Source: Lobulomyces angularis
Taxonomy: Eukaryota; Chytridiomycota; Chytridiomycetes; Lobulomycetales; Lobulomycetaceae
DNA length: 64,000 nt
Direction of reading: 5' to 3'
Assembly (NCBI GenBank): GCA_027604685.1
Contig: JADHYX010000043.1
Coordinates: 1 to 64,000, forward strand
Shown here: positions 21,817 through 33,632 of the stretch, piece by piece
Numbering within the stretch: the first letter of the stretch is position 1
Layout of the letters: the number at the start of each line of letters is the position of its first letter
Notes under the pieces: model-generated
Seen by the model: only the letters and a program-made list of their open reading frames with translations
Told to the model about the DNA's origin: nothing
The model's database searches: none
Program-made: the position numbers and the translations under genes

Positions 21817-23753
21817 ATGTCAGAGGAAAAAACAGTAACTAATCCTTAATTTTCTACCATCTAAATTCCGCAACTTAGATTTGGGTTCTGGACTATGGAG
21901 CCGGAAATATTCTATCACTCCAAAATGCCCTGGTAAAGTTAGGCTATAAGTTTATAATGATTAACAAAAAAGATGACTTTAAAGTAGCTAAGGTAATAAA
22001 GATAATAAAAACAAATTTCCTTTAATTTACTTTTTACAGAAAATCATATTTCCAGGTGTAGGAGCATTTGGTCCTGCAATGGAGAGATTAAAACAATTAG
22101 GATTTTTTGACTTGTTAAAAGATTTTATTAACTCAGGTAAACCGTTCATGGGAATATGTGTTGGGATGCAGTTTCTTTGTGAAGGCAGTGAAGAGTCCGA
22201 CGGAGTTAAAGGATTAGGCTTAATCCCAGCATCCTGTACCAGATTTAATGCTGATACAAAAGTAACTTTCAAAAATTTTCGCAGTTAATTATTGCTTTTG
22301 TTTTTGACAGGCAGTGCCACACATGGTAGTTATAAATTATTTTTTTTAGGTGCAATTTTTTATTCAAGTTAGGGATGGAATATTGCAGCCAACGGCTCTC
22401 CAGATAGTGCTACATATATAAATCACAATAAAAATGATACCAGTAATGAATTAAATTTTTTATTTTAAATTAAATATTTCATTGTTTCATATTTTAGAGT
22501 ACTATTTTGTTCACTCTTATGGCATCCTCTATAATGAAAAAAGCAATTCAAACTTAAAAGAATGGATTTATTCCTTAACAACTTACAAAAACGAAACATT
22601 TGTCTCGTCTGTTAGAAAAGGAAATGTTTTCGCAACTCAATTTCATCCTGAAAAAAGTGGGTGGGCAGGACTGAAGGTTTTGAAAAGCTTTTTAGAGACT
22701 GATGTGTTGCAGGGTCCCGAGTTTATCCATTTTGCACCTCTATGTGCATTTACAAATAGAATTATAGCTTGTTTGGATGTTAGGTACCATTATTAACATT
22801 TTTAACACATCATTATTTTTCAAAATTTAATTTTTTAAAGAGAAAATGATGATGGAGATTTAGTAGTAACAAAAGGAGATCAATATGATGTAAGAGAGAA
22901 AACTGAAACTGGATCCATTAGGAATATGGGAAAGCCTGTATCGTTAGCGCAACAATATTTTAATGATGGAGCTGACGAAATCACCTTTTTAAATATTACA
23001 TCTTTTAGATCAATGCCTTTACATGATTTACCGATGTTAGAAGTTTTAAAAAAGACCAGTGAGGAAGTTTTTGTACCATTAACAATTGGCGGTGGAATTA
23101 GAGATTTGAAAAACCCATCAGGTGATTTAATTCCTGCTATAGATGTGGCTAGAGAATATTTTCGTTCCGGTGCTGATAAAGTTTCTATCGGATCTGATGC
23201 AGTATTTGCAGCAGAAGAATTTCTGAAATCAGGGAAAGTTTTGACTGGAACTTCCTCCATTGAGCAGATCAGCAAAGTTTATGGCAATCAGGCTGTGGTT
23301 GTTTCTGTCGACCCACGTCGAGTGTATGTGTCCTCACCAATTCCTAATCATACTTGTATTGAAACACAATTTCCTGGACCGCGAGGTGAAAAGTTTTGTT
23401 GGTACCAATGTACTGTAAAAGGGGGTAGAGAAACAAGAGATGTAGACGTAGTGCAATTGACGCAGTCGTGTGAAATCTTAGGATGTGGTGAAATTTTACT
23501 GAACTGCATGGACAAAGATGGAACAAACTCAGGTTTTGATCTGGAACTAATCAAGTTAGTGAAAAGTTCTGTTAACATACCTGTTATTGCATCCAGTGGT
23601 GCTGGTAGGGTTGAAGATTTTCATTTTGCTTTTTTGGAAGGTGTTGAGGCAGCACTTGCTGCTGGAATTTTTCACCGTAAAGAAGTACCAATATTTAATG
23701 TTAAAAAGTATTTAAAAGATTTAGGATATAGTGTTAGATTTGATTTTGATTAA
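21817..23753 (+). CDS. HIS7: Imidazole glycerol phosphate synthase, HisH-HisF fusion
   Basis: Bifunctional histidine-pathway enzyme that makes IGP and AICAR from PRFAR and glutamine. Exons 21817-21834, 21879-21992, 22040-22261, 22311-22325 (15-nt microexon encoding AVPHM), 22373-22442, 22498-22783, 22841-23753 join to 545 residues, near yeast His7 (552). Glutaminase half: [29 protein letters not shown] (nucleophile Cys) and ATQFHPEKS (catalytic His). Cyclase half: IIACLDVR (catalytic Asp), [32 protein letters not shown] (second catalytic Asp), PVIASSGAG. All key residues are intact, so the organism should make histidine, unlike many obligate intracellular parasites. Confidence 0.96.
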
Positions 23754-23847
23754 ATATCAATTTAAAATATAAGTTTTGTATTATTTTGCAAAAAAAAAAA
23801 AAAATTAGTGGTTTTAAAAAAAATTTCACAGTGATCCATTAACTTTA

Positions 23848-26335
23848 ATGACTGGGAGTAAAGTAACATACTATTATGATAGGTAATTTAAAAAACATAA
23901 AAATAGAGAGAATTAAGGCAGTGGAATTCACTATTTTCAATTAAATATTCTTAATGATACTTGGAATTTGATCTTGAAAAAGTTCTTTAGACTGACATTA
24001 TGTTTTTTTCTTTAAATATCAAAGTATACCTCTAAAATAGACTAAACCAGTGTTATTTCTTTTTTAAATCATGAGATTACAAAAAGTTGAATCAGAATTT
24101 TTTTTCTTCAACCCAAAAATAAAACATTAATATTTATTTTTTTACTTTAAAATAAAGCTCAATTGGAAATTTTCACTATGCTGCGCAGCATCCAATGAAA
24201 GTAAACAGAAAGAGATAAATTTTACAAAATTGTCCATTTTTTAAGCAACTTGCATTCTTCCTATTTCTTTTATTTATGTTAAAAAAATTGATTAACTATA
24301 AATCATTTTTTTTCTTTAGCCCCACAGAATTAGAATGACTCATAATCTTGTTACAAATTATGGATTATACAAAAAATTAGAAATTTGTGTAATATTAATT
24401 ATTGAAAATTTGAATATAGCTGGAATTTAATTTATTATATCGAATATAGCGCCCAACACCTGCGACTATTAGGGAAATGACCAAATTTCATACAGACGAA
24501 TATATAGACTTCTTATATAGAATATCCCCAGAAAATACAGAAGAAATTCAAAAATATCAGCAAAAATGTAATTTTCAATTGGATTGATTATTTCATTTTT
24601 TATAATTGATTTACTTATTTTTAAATTTTAGTTAATGTTGGGGACGACTGCCCAGTGTTTGATGGATTATTTGAATTTTGCGCCTTATCCGCTGGAGGCT
24701 CTTTATGTAAATTTATCAATGACTTATATTTTTATTCAATTTTTTGTTTTATAACTGAAATTTTTAGCTGCTGCAAATAAACTGAACAAAGGAGACAGTG
24801 ACATTGCTATAAACTGGGGAGGAGGATTACATCATGCCAAAAAGAGTGAAGCTTCCGGATTTTGCTATGTAAATGATATTGTTTTGGGAATTCTAGAGCT
24901 CTTAAAGTAATAAATATTGCTAAAATGTTTGTTATAAAAGCATTATTTGAAGGATTCATCATAGAGTATTGTATATTGATATTGATATCCATCACGGGGA
25001 TGGAGTGGAAGAGGCTTTTTTTACTACAGATCGAGTTATGACCGTTTCCTTTCATAAATATGGCGAATTTTTTCCTGGCACTGGAGATTTAAGTGTAAGT
25101 TGTGGTAAAATAAAATTTACTTAGAGGTAACTAGGATATTGGGCATGGAAAAGGTAAAAATTATGCAGTAAATGTTCCGTTGAAAGAAGGCATCAATGAC
25201 GAATCCTATAAAAATGTTTTCCGGCCGGTAATGCAACATGTGATGGAATTTTTCAGGCCTGGTGCTGTTGTATTACAAATGGGAGCAGATTCATTATCTG
25301 GAGATCGCTTGGGTTGTTTTAATTTGTCAATGAAAGGTAGTTCGCAAGAAATTTGAGAAAAACATTTAAAATCTAATTACTGCTTTCCTTAGGACATGCT
25401 CAAGCCTTAGAATATATGAAAACTTTTAACGTTCCTTTGATGGTATTAGGAGGAGGAGGATATACAATAAGAAATGTCGCTAGGGCGTGGACCTACGAGA
25501 CTGCCATGGCTGTTGGCGAAGAATTACCAGAACTATTACCTTACAATGACTACTTTCAATACTACGGTCCTGACTTTAGATTAGATGTACCGTCTAATAA
25601 TATGGAAAACATGAATACAAGGGAATATCTTGAAAAATTAAAGTAATCACTTTTTTTTGGCTATTTCAGTTTTAATAATTTTATATTTTTTAGATCAAAA
25701 GTTATTGAAAACCTTCGTCATACCACATTTGCACCTAGTGTTCAAATGCAAGGTATGTTTTACTTTTTTTAAATCCGATTTTCAATTATTCAATATTATT
25801 GAAGAGGTTCCAAAATACAATTATTCTTCTGATGAAGATGATGATGACCTAAATGACAAAGATATTAAGATTACACGTATTTCTTTTCTTTATTCGTTTT
25901 AATTTTTACGTAAATTTTGCAGAGAAAGCTTCGGATAAACACAGGGTCCCTGAAACCGAGTTGTCGGATTCAGAGGATGAAGTAGGCGATAATAGAAAGA
26001 ACAAGAGGAGCTACAGAATTAATCCTTCATCAAAAGAAAAAAATAATGTTACTGATTCGTCAAGCTTAGGAAACGATAATAATAAAAAAGAGATTAGCAC
26101 AACAAAAGATGTAATCCAGGAAAATAATTTCTCGCCTACAAAATCTTACATATCAAAAACTAATGGTGACGAAGAAAAGGTGGGGACAATCGAAAGTGTA
26201 GAATTAACTGGGGAGAATAATGAAAAACTTGGTAACTTGAATAAAGAGGAGGTTGAAAAAGTTGAGAAGTTAGTTAGCGAAGATAGTATGGTTATTGATA
26301 GTGTTGAAAATATAGAAAAGATGGATGAAACTTAA
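23848..26335 (+). CDS. RPD3: Class I histone deacetylase (Rpd3/HDAC1-like)
   Basis: Zn-dependent deacetylase of histone tails, normally in Sin3-type corepressor complexes. Twelve exons: 23848-23882, 24158-24200, 24320-24388, 24450-24567, 24632-24706, 24768-24906, 24965-25094, 25135-25336, 25393-25642, 25694-25752, 25805-25876, 25923-26335 (534 residues). Motifs: [112 protein letters not shown]. Zn ligands and the HH charge relay are present. The C-terminal about 160 residues are acidic and low-complexity, as in other class I HDACs. The first two introns are long for this locus (275 and 119 nt). Confidence 0.95.
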
Positions 26336-26681
26336 TGAATTATTTTTTATTTTTTAGCATATAGTAACTTTAATAAAATATGTTTCTTTCTATTTTAAAT
26401 ATTAGTAGCGACTAACATAAAACTGTACGTACAAATTAATGATAATTAATATATTAATTCTCTACTAATTTTGACTTTTTGCCATAAAGAGGTTTTTTTT
26501 TTTTTTTCCATCGCCAAAAAAAAAGAAAAGAAAAATGATTTTTTTATTGATTGGTGAGGATCACCATAAAAAAATTTTATTTCCTATTTAACTGAAAAAA
26601 ACTATAAAAAAAATTTTTTATAATATATTGCACATTATAATAAAAATTAGTTCAGGTTGTTGAGTTAAAAAAAAATAAGTT
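26336..26681. other. AT-rich intergenic region
   Basis: 346 bp between two plus-strand genes, dominated by A/T runs. No gene or motif identified; it contains the HDAC 3' end signals and the next promoter. Confidence 0.5.
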
Positions 26682-29402
26682 ATGCTGTTGGGCTCACATA
26701 AGGAGGAATTTGATCGCTTTTACAAAGTATTTAAATATTTATGATAAAAAACAAAAATTTAATTTATTTATAATTTTCAAAGGCTTGCCAGGAATGGGAA
26801 GCCAATTCTAATTGGAACTGGCTACAAACAATTAGATCTAAAGGGGAGTTAAGCACTTTAGTTAGGAATTTAATTAACGTCAATAATGATGCAACAGGTC
26901 AGAAAAGCTTAAAATTAAGTGATGATTTGATATTTCGCTGGATAAATTATGCCAGTTCAAATTTTACTGCATTTGCCAAATGGATTCAAGGTAGTAAACC
27001 TATATTATTAAATCAAATATTTTTAAAAATTTTGTAGACCATACTGACGAAAAAATTGCAAGCAACGCTGAGCAGCAACAAAATGAAGTAGTAAATTTGT
27101 ACAATATTAATAATAATGGGATTACCAAAAGCTGCAATAACACTGGAAACAATAGTAATCTTCAACAACTTTCTGCTTTATACAATATAACCAATAATAC
27201 CAACGCAGCAAATTTTAATGTTGGCAATGTAAATATTAGTTTAACTAGCCAAAATCAAATTCAGAGCAATCAATTTCATCACCAAGAACAAAAAGTTCTT
27301 CATCAAAACACAAATGATGCAATTAGAAGCAGTAAGCTTTGGCAAACTTCCTCTATTATTCCGAACACCGGTGGAAAAAGTGAATATAAAAAGAATAAAA
27401 TAAAAACTATAAAACATCACATAATAATTTCATAAACTAATAAATTACTACTATAATAAAAGAGAGTAAAGGGCCGGCCGTAGCTGCTGAACCAGGATCA
27501 AATAAAAATTATCGTCAACAATTACATCACTGTGTTATACCACTTTCATCGGCTACCACAAAGCAAAAAAAACCATCTAAAAAAGTACAAGCAGCTTTAC
27601 TTGCAGCCCAAGTTTCACAAGCCGTTTTACAGGCAAGTAATAATTCGTCTGCCGTGACTCTTCAAAGTAATTCCTCTCAATGCCAAAAGAATAATAGTAC
27701 ACCAACAAATACTCCAATATTACAACAAACCTCTAACACACTGGCTACCCCTACTGTCAGCAGCCACACACCTTCTCCCTTAAGTAATATTAATGTTGCT
27801 AGTCACACGAATGGCAATGGATTTGCACCGAGATTCAACCTTTTTCAGCAACAACAATTAAGCAACCAGCAAGGTACTGGGGTATTCTGTATTTCATCAA
27901 ATAATGCCACATTGGAACCGAAAAATCTTCTTCAGCAAAATAATAATTCGCAACTTCCTAGTTACTTGAACCAAAATCAGCAACATTTTTCTCCAAACTG
28001 TAATGTAAGTCAGTTAAGAGTAAATCAACAATTTCAGCAAAATAGCAATTCCAATAAAATTCAACTTTCACTACTTAGTCAGCAACAGCATATTGCAGTA
28101 TTGCAAAATAGTTTAAATTTTTGCAATCAGCAGCAAATGATGCAACAGAACATAGCAAATGTAGGACGCAGACTGCCACAGCGGCATTCAGCGAACATGG
28201 TGCCTCAAAGCCTGAAACAACAGTTGAGCAACCATAGCAATATACTTCAAACTCAACTAATTAATCTCCAGGCAAATTGCAGTGGAAGTTCTTTGCCTCA
28301 ACAGAAGGTGCATTTCCCATCAACACCACACCAAATCTTATCTCAAGTACCTACAAATTCTTTTTTTCAAGATTATCAGGGCGGTACGGACCAGCTTTTG
28401 TTTAATCACCAACAAAATTTATTTGAAACCCAAGCACAATCATCTCAACTTGCAAGTAACATTGATATTGAAAATAGAGAAGTAGACTGCAGTAGTAGTG
28501 CTTCCATTGTAAATACGCCAACATTAAATAAAGCTAATGCTTCCACTTCGAAACCTCAAAGTAATAATGACACAAAGTTAAGTTCTTCAGAAGATGCACT
28601 AGACACTATTACACCAACTAATTTGGAAAAAAATACTTCCCAGTCAAAAGATTCAGATGTTCCATGTGTATCATCTTTTGTAAATGCTCCGACTTTCAGT
28701 TCCAACAAGACTATTGTATCTCCAACAACGAATTTTTTTTATAGCAACGCACCAATTGCTGAAAATTCAGTTATTACAAATGTTACAGCTTTTTCTGACA
28801 ATGGAATCCAACCGTCAAATGTTCTTGTTTCCCATACGAATCATATTAGTATCCCCCAGCAACTAATGCAACAGATCAATAGTCAAGAATATTTATCTCA
28901 ACTTCCCTATTCCCATCCTAATATTTCTTCTGACATCCCTGTTACTACTATGGCTGGATCTAATCCTTTTAAAGCAACTAACGGTGTCTGTCTTGCAACG
29001 GTACAGCCGCCCAGCCAACCATTTTTAGGTAGTAATTTCGTTTCAAATAAAGTAACAACAGCCTTTACCACACCGTTAATCCAAAAAACGTTGCCATCAA
29101 ATAACTATCACTTGCAAGAGCAATTTATTCCTCCACAAAATCAAATCAAAAGTATGCTTTTGCAGCAGCACCAACAGAAGACACAACAAGTTGAATTTAT
29201 GAAAATTCATGATCACAAAATAAGAATGGAAAACGATGTTTATTTTAATAAAATGTTTAAACTTGTAAAATCCAAGGATGAGTTATTTTCCAGACCATTT
29301 TATGCAAATGAAGGCGTAATTGATAATATTGTGGATGAAGTAGTTGTCGGCCTGAACCCTTTCTATGACTTTTTAACTAGATTTGAAGATAATTTACTTT
29401 AA
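26682..29402 (+). CDS. Gln/Asn-rich protein, possible transcription cofactor
   Basis: Exons 26682-26726, 26783-26990, 27038-27379, 27463-29402 join in phase to 844 residues. Residues about 1-85 look folded (EFDRFYKACQEWEANSNWNW, then FRWINYASSNFTAFAKWIQ). From about 90 to 770 the protein is extremely rich in Gln, Asn, Ser and Thr, with a short basic segment KKPSKKVQAALLAAQ. The last about 75 residues again look ordered (FMKIHDHKIRMENDVYFNKM). No domain recognised. Such composition is common in Mediator, SWI/SNF or other transcription cofactors and in prion-like proteins; function is inference only. Confidence 0.75.
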
Positions 29403-29745
29403 ACTTCAATTTTTTATAAGTTGTGATTTGTATATATAGTTACATAGGGTACAAAAAATTTTTTAAGCAGTAAAATTCAAATGTGGTAAAATTATAATAA
29501 AAATGTTATCTATTTATCTACTCCTTTTTGTAAGTTTACAATAATACTTTTGGTTGACTTATAAATCGTAGCACATTAGTAGAAGGAATTCTTTTTTTTT
29601 TTTAATTAAATGTATTTATTTTAATATTTTCAGAATAAAAGAGTGAAATAAAACTGACGGTATTCTATTTTTATAATTAAAAATTAAGATAAAAAAACGT
29701 GAAAGGATTTCTCTTAAAATAACAAGCGTGGAGGTAAGAAAGCAG
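29403..29745. other. Convergent 3' spacer
   Basis: 343 bp between converging stop codons (29402 and 29746). AT-rich, no gene seen; it should contain both polyadenylation regions. Confidence 0.5.
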
Positions 29746-31035
29746 CTACTCTTTCGCATCTTCAAATTCATCATCCTCTTCTAAAAAATAATTTTAATAT
29801 TTCTGTTTACAAAACTATGATGTATAAACAATACCATTGTCTGAGGTAATTTTTAAAACTTCAAGAGGTACTTCATGAACTGAACTAGTCTCTAAAGAAT
29901 CCCTATTTGGATTTAGCGCAAGCGATGGTGCGGTTGGAAGTTTTTCAGCTTAGCAGGAAGTGAAAAGTTAATATAAACTGAAGAAAAGTAAAAAGAATTT
30001 ACCTGGTTCTAATCCTAGTTCAGATCTGTCTAAAATTTCAAACCAAACAGTAAAATATACTTTACTGGGATCTGATTTACTTTTAGCAACAAACCTTAAA
30101 GGTTGTCCGTCCCAATATTTAAATGCAGAAATTGAAACACCAGGTAATTTAAGAGATATAGTATTGATATCAAAGTAAGCATCATAAAAATCCATACAGT
30201 AAATGTGATCTGGTGATATGGTAACGTTTGTCCTTCGTTTTAACTCAGCAAAGTATTTTTTCCTTTTTTCGTACGAACCCAATTCCACTTTGGCTTTATC
30301 ATCTTCTCCAACTTTTTTGGTATCTTTATCCTTTTTTTTCCCACTTCCGAACCAACCTGTAGCAGCTTCGGACGGAGGGGTTGTTGGTTTAACGAAGCGG
30401 CTGTCGTTTACAAGCAATGAAACGTTTTCAGGTACCAATCTTGAATGAAAGGACCATTTTCCAATATTAACGGAGGGGTGATGGGATACTGACACTAGAG
30501 GTCTATTAACTTTTTCTACCAACAATTTCCCGGTTTGCTGATCAGTATCATTTATTTCAGGAGAATCGGGTGAAAAAACACCTAAAGAATTCATAGCACA
30601 GAGCAACGGTGAATAGATATATGGTTTATTAGAATAAACGTCAGCTTCCACTGCAGGATCTAACCACTTTGCGATTTTTATAGCAACACCAATACCAGTA
30701 GGCATTCTAGTAGGAACATCAGCATCTAAACCAAAGATGATATCATCGCCATTGATTTCATGATGAAATCTTCCTTGCAAAACTAGAGAGTATCTTCTAT
30801 GCCTTCCTTTGAAATAATCAGATTGAGGATTTTTTATCGGACCCTGGTCCTTAAACTCTTTCGAAACTACGCCATCAAAATTTAAGAATCTAACTCCAAG
30901 ATAACCTGTAAAATTTGGTCCATCGATTAAAGCAGGGTTATGTTCATCGTTTACATTAACAACACTAAGATTATTGGTATTATAATCAGGCCCACATCTT
31001 ACTCTAATTATATAATCCTCCGGAGACTTTGGCAT
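29746..31035 (-). CDS. UPF0590 / DUF1769 family protein
   Basis: Main exon from ATG 31035 to about 30003, then two short 3' exons ending in TAG at 29746 (about 400 residues). The pattern matches the fungal UPF0590/DUF1769 family: RVRCGPDY near the N-terminus, GRHRRYSLVLQGRF, IIFGLDADVPTRMPTGIGVAIKIAKWLDP, WSFHSRLVPENVSLL, HIYCMDFYDAYFD, FKYWDGQPLRFVAKS and VWFEI. A charged insert (KKKDKDTKKVGEDDKAK) separates the two halves. The C-terminus is an acidic tail EEDDEFEDAKE. Molecular function of the family is unknown to me. Its presence supports fungal affinity. Confidence 0.82.
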
Positions 31036-31471
31036 CTACGTAGTTTATATTACAGACTAATAGAAAGTGTTGAGGATATTAAAATTTTGCTGTAATAGAA
31101 GCAATGATAAACTTGATATGTACTACGAATATTTTTTATCGATAGCAAAGTAAAAGTTTGATAATTTTGTGGTTATAATCTAAAATATTTTATAACTGGT
31201 AGATTGTTTTTCAAAATTTTGAAATTCACCAGAAGAATTTTTTCCAGAAGTTTGAGCAGACGCCACAGATCAGTAGGGTTTTATTGGGCAAGGCAGGGTT
31301 TTCAGGAACTCTTTGACTTCAGAGAAATATAGGTAGCTATTTCATTCAAGTAGCAGCAACACTTATACTTCATTGTCTGGAGTTTCATTGGTGTTTTTCG
31401 CTGATTATCTGGGTCAAACACTGCTTAAAAACTTTTTGGTGTCACATTTCCTTGGCCAAAATTTTTTTTAG
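31036..31471. other. Intergenic with a possible coding relic
   Basis: Divergent spacer between the DUF1769 gene and TRAPPC2. The part 31220-31470 is less AT-rich than usual; its minus strand holds a 40-codon open stretch (about 31435-31320, containing VFDPDNQRKTPMKLQTMKY) ending in TGA, with another short open stretch in a shifted frame. Too short to call a gene. Confidence 0.3.
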
Positions 31472-32117
31472 ATGAATTCGTAAGTTCCCTTTGTAGTAGT
31501 TTTAACTTTTTTCCTAGATATTTTGTCATTGTGGGTACTCTTGACAATCCTCTATATGAGTTAGAATCTGGAAAGGACACAAAGGTCAACAACTTACCTT
31601 CCCCAATTTTTACTTAACTACTTTTTACAGACAGATCATAGGCATTTAAATCAATTCATTGTGCATTCAAGTCTAGAGTATTATTAAAAAATTTTACATA
31701 ATTGCTTACTTTTTCTTTTTAGCATTGTTGAGGAGTTAATGCATAATCAGAAGTAAATAAAATACAGTTAAAAGTTACTAAATTGGCCAATTTTTTTTTT
31801 CTTAAATTAGCCAGATGTATTTAAAAGTTGTTGACAAATTCAATGAATTTAATGTATCTGCATATGTATCGCCCAGTGGAATAAAACTGATGTTGCTACA
31901 TGATCAACTAAATTCTGACTCAATAAAAAACTTTTTTGTGGAAGCTAATGAACTTTATATAAAGGTATTATTATTAAAAATTGTTAATAATTATATTAAT
32001 TATTTTTAAAATCTGTTTAATTAGCTTTTGCTCAATCCTTTTTATAACATAAATTCTGCAATAACAAGTATTAACTTTGATAATAAAATTAAAGGGTTGG
32101 CTAGAAAATATTTGTAA
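31472..32117 (+). CDS. TRS20: TRAPP subunit TRAPPC2/Trs20 (sedlin)
   Basis: Core subunit of the TRAPP tethering complexes in ER-Golgi traffic, a longin-fold protein. Six exons: 31472-31479 (8 nt, ATG plus AAT TC), 31518-31584, 31631-31677, 31723-31752, 31811-31964, 32025-32117; all phases agree. Motifs follow sedlin order: YFVIVGTLDNPLYELE, DHRHLNQFIVHSSLDIV, QMYLKVVDKFNEFNVSAYVS, GIKLMLLHDQ, IKNFFVEANELYIKLLLNPFY and the terminal FDNKIKGLARKYL. Length about 132 residues against about 140 in animals. The donor at 31585 (GTCAAC) is weak but is the only phase-correct choice. Confidence 0.9.
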
Positions 32118-32255
32118 CAAATCACATCGTTAATATTCTACTTTAATTTTAATTTATCATCGTCAAAAACAGTTTTTTGCTACAATTTAAAACGAAAAAT
32201 TTCCGATAATGCACTCTACGGCATTATTGCAATATTAAACTTTTATTGTTGTTCA

Positions 32256-33407
32256 TCAAAATTTAACAACAGGATTTAAAGTTAAAAACGTGACCATTCC
32301 GTTATCTGAAACTGCTATTTTAATATTAACATCATCCAAATTATTACTTGTCTTAAAATTTTTATCAGTTTTCAATTCCTTATTTTTATTTTTTTTGTTT
32401 TCATTTAAACAAGTTACTTCTTCAAGAGAAGATTTTATTAACTCAAAAATATTATCACAGTTAAAAATTAAATCGCTGGGCCTGCAATAAATAGATTAAA
32501 AAAAATCAATAAATAAAATTTATTTTAAAATACTTTTTGCAAACAACTTGAAAATCTGGAGTTCCTGGCAAACTTTTTTTAAAATTTCTTGAACTTTTAT
32601 ATATGTTAAAATCAATTTTCCATGCCTCTGCATCACATTTATGACATCTTGTAAAACTATTATTATAGGAGTTCATAAATAAATGGTAAGAAACGCTATT
32701 AACAATTTGTAACTTCTTGTAGATGACTTGTTAAAAAAAAAATCAAAAAAGTTTTCCTTTTCTTTGGTTACCATCAGAATTAAAATTTAACTTAATTAAA
32801 GGTGGGAAATACAACCGCAATCCCACAAAACTAGAGATAGAAAAAATTTTTAGTTTGTAGTAATTCCATAAACTTTTTTCTGAAAAGAAATTTTGAAACT
32901 TGTTACCATGGCTGCAATTGTTGTTTTCAAGTATATTTGCGTTGTTACAACTTTTTAAAACAACATATCCTTGCCTCTTTAATGTTGAATAAACCTAAAA
33001 TGCACAATAAATTTTTATATTATACACATTTACAAAGATTAAAATTTTAATTTAAATTATAATACTTGGTAATTTTCGAAATCTGTTTCACTCCTCAAAA
33101 TCAAACAATAAGCTGCTTTAATGCCAACCACCTTTTCTTTAAAATATAAATCTAGACATCCTTTTTCTATCAAATATAGAGTTTCGTATGCATTTAAGTA
33201 AGTAACATTTTTTTTGGTGAATCCCATAGTATTAAAATGTACTCCTTTTTGCTTTATAATTTGCGATAAGGTTGCCTCAGGTAGCCAAACTGCCTCCGAT
33301 ATATTATTAATCTTTTTTGGCTTAGATAGTAATATCATACTTAATTCTTCCAAAATTTTATTGACTTCGTTTTTGGGAACCTTTTGGTGATTTTCAGTTT
33401 CCTCCAT
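32256..33407 (-). CDS. SEN54: tRNA-splicing endonuclease subunit Sen54
   Basis: Structural subunit of the tRNA intron endonuclease (Sen2-Sen15-Sen34-Sen54). Read from ATG 33407: N-terminal domain with EAVWLPEATLSQIIKQKGVH, MGFTKKNVTYLNAYETLYLI, EKGCLDLYF and, across an intron, YQVYSTLKRQGYVV. Middle exons are less conserved. The C-terminal exons carry YKSSRNFKKSLPGTPDFQVV and IAVSDNGMVTFLTLNPVVKF, typical of the Sen54 C-terminus, ending in TGA at 32256. No catalytic triad is expected in Sen54. Together with POP1, TRM10 and ArgRS it makes four tRNA-biogenesis genes in this window. Confidence 0.85.
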
Positions 33408-33632
33408 AATGGAAAATTGAAAATATTAAGTTTAAATATAATCGGCCTTGTTTAAAACAGCAAAGAACAGTTTTAACAATTTATATAAATGCTTGATCTA
33501 AAAGCAAAGCAAATCAACAAAATCAACTATTTTTTAAAAAAAAAATTTGTAACACTAAATATTAATGCAAAAATTGTATTGAATGAAAAAACTAATCCTA
33601 AAAACCAAAAAAAATTGTCAAAAAATAGGAGG

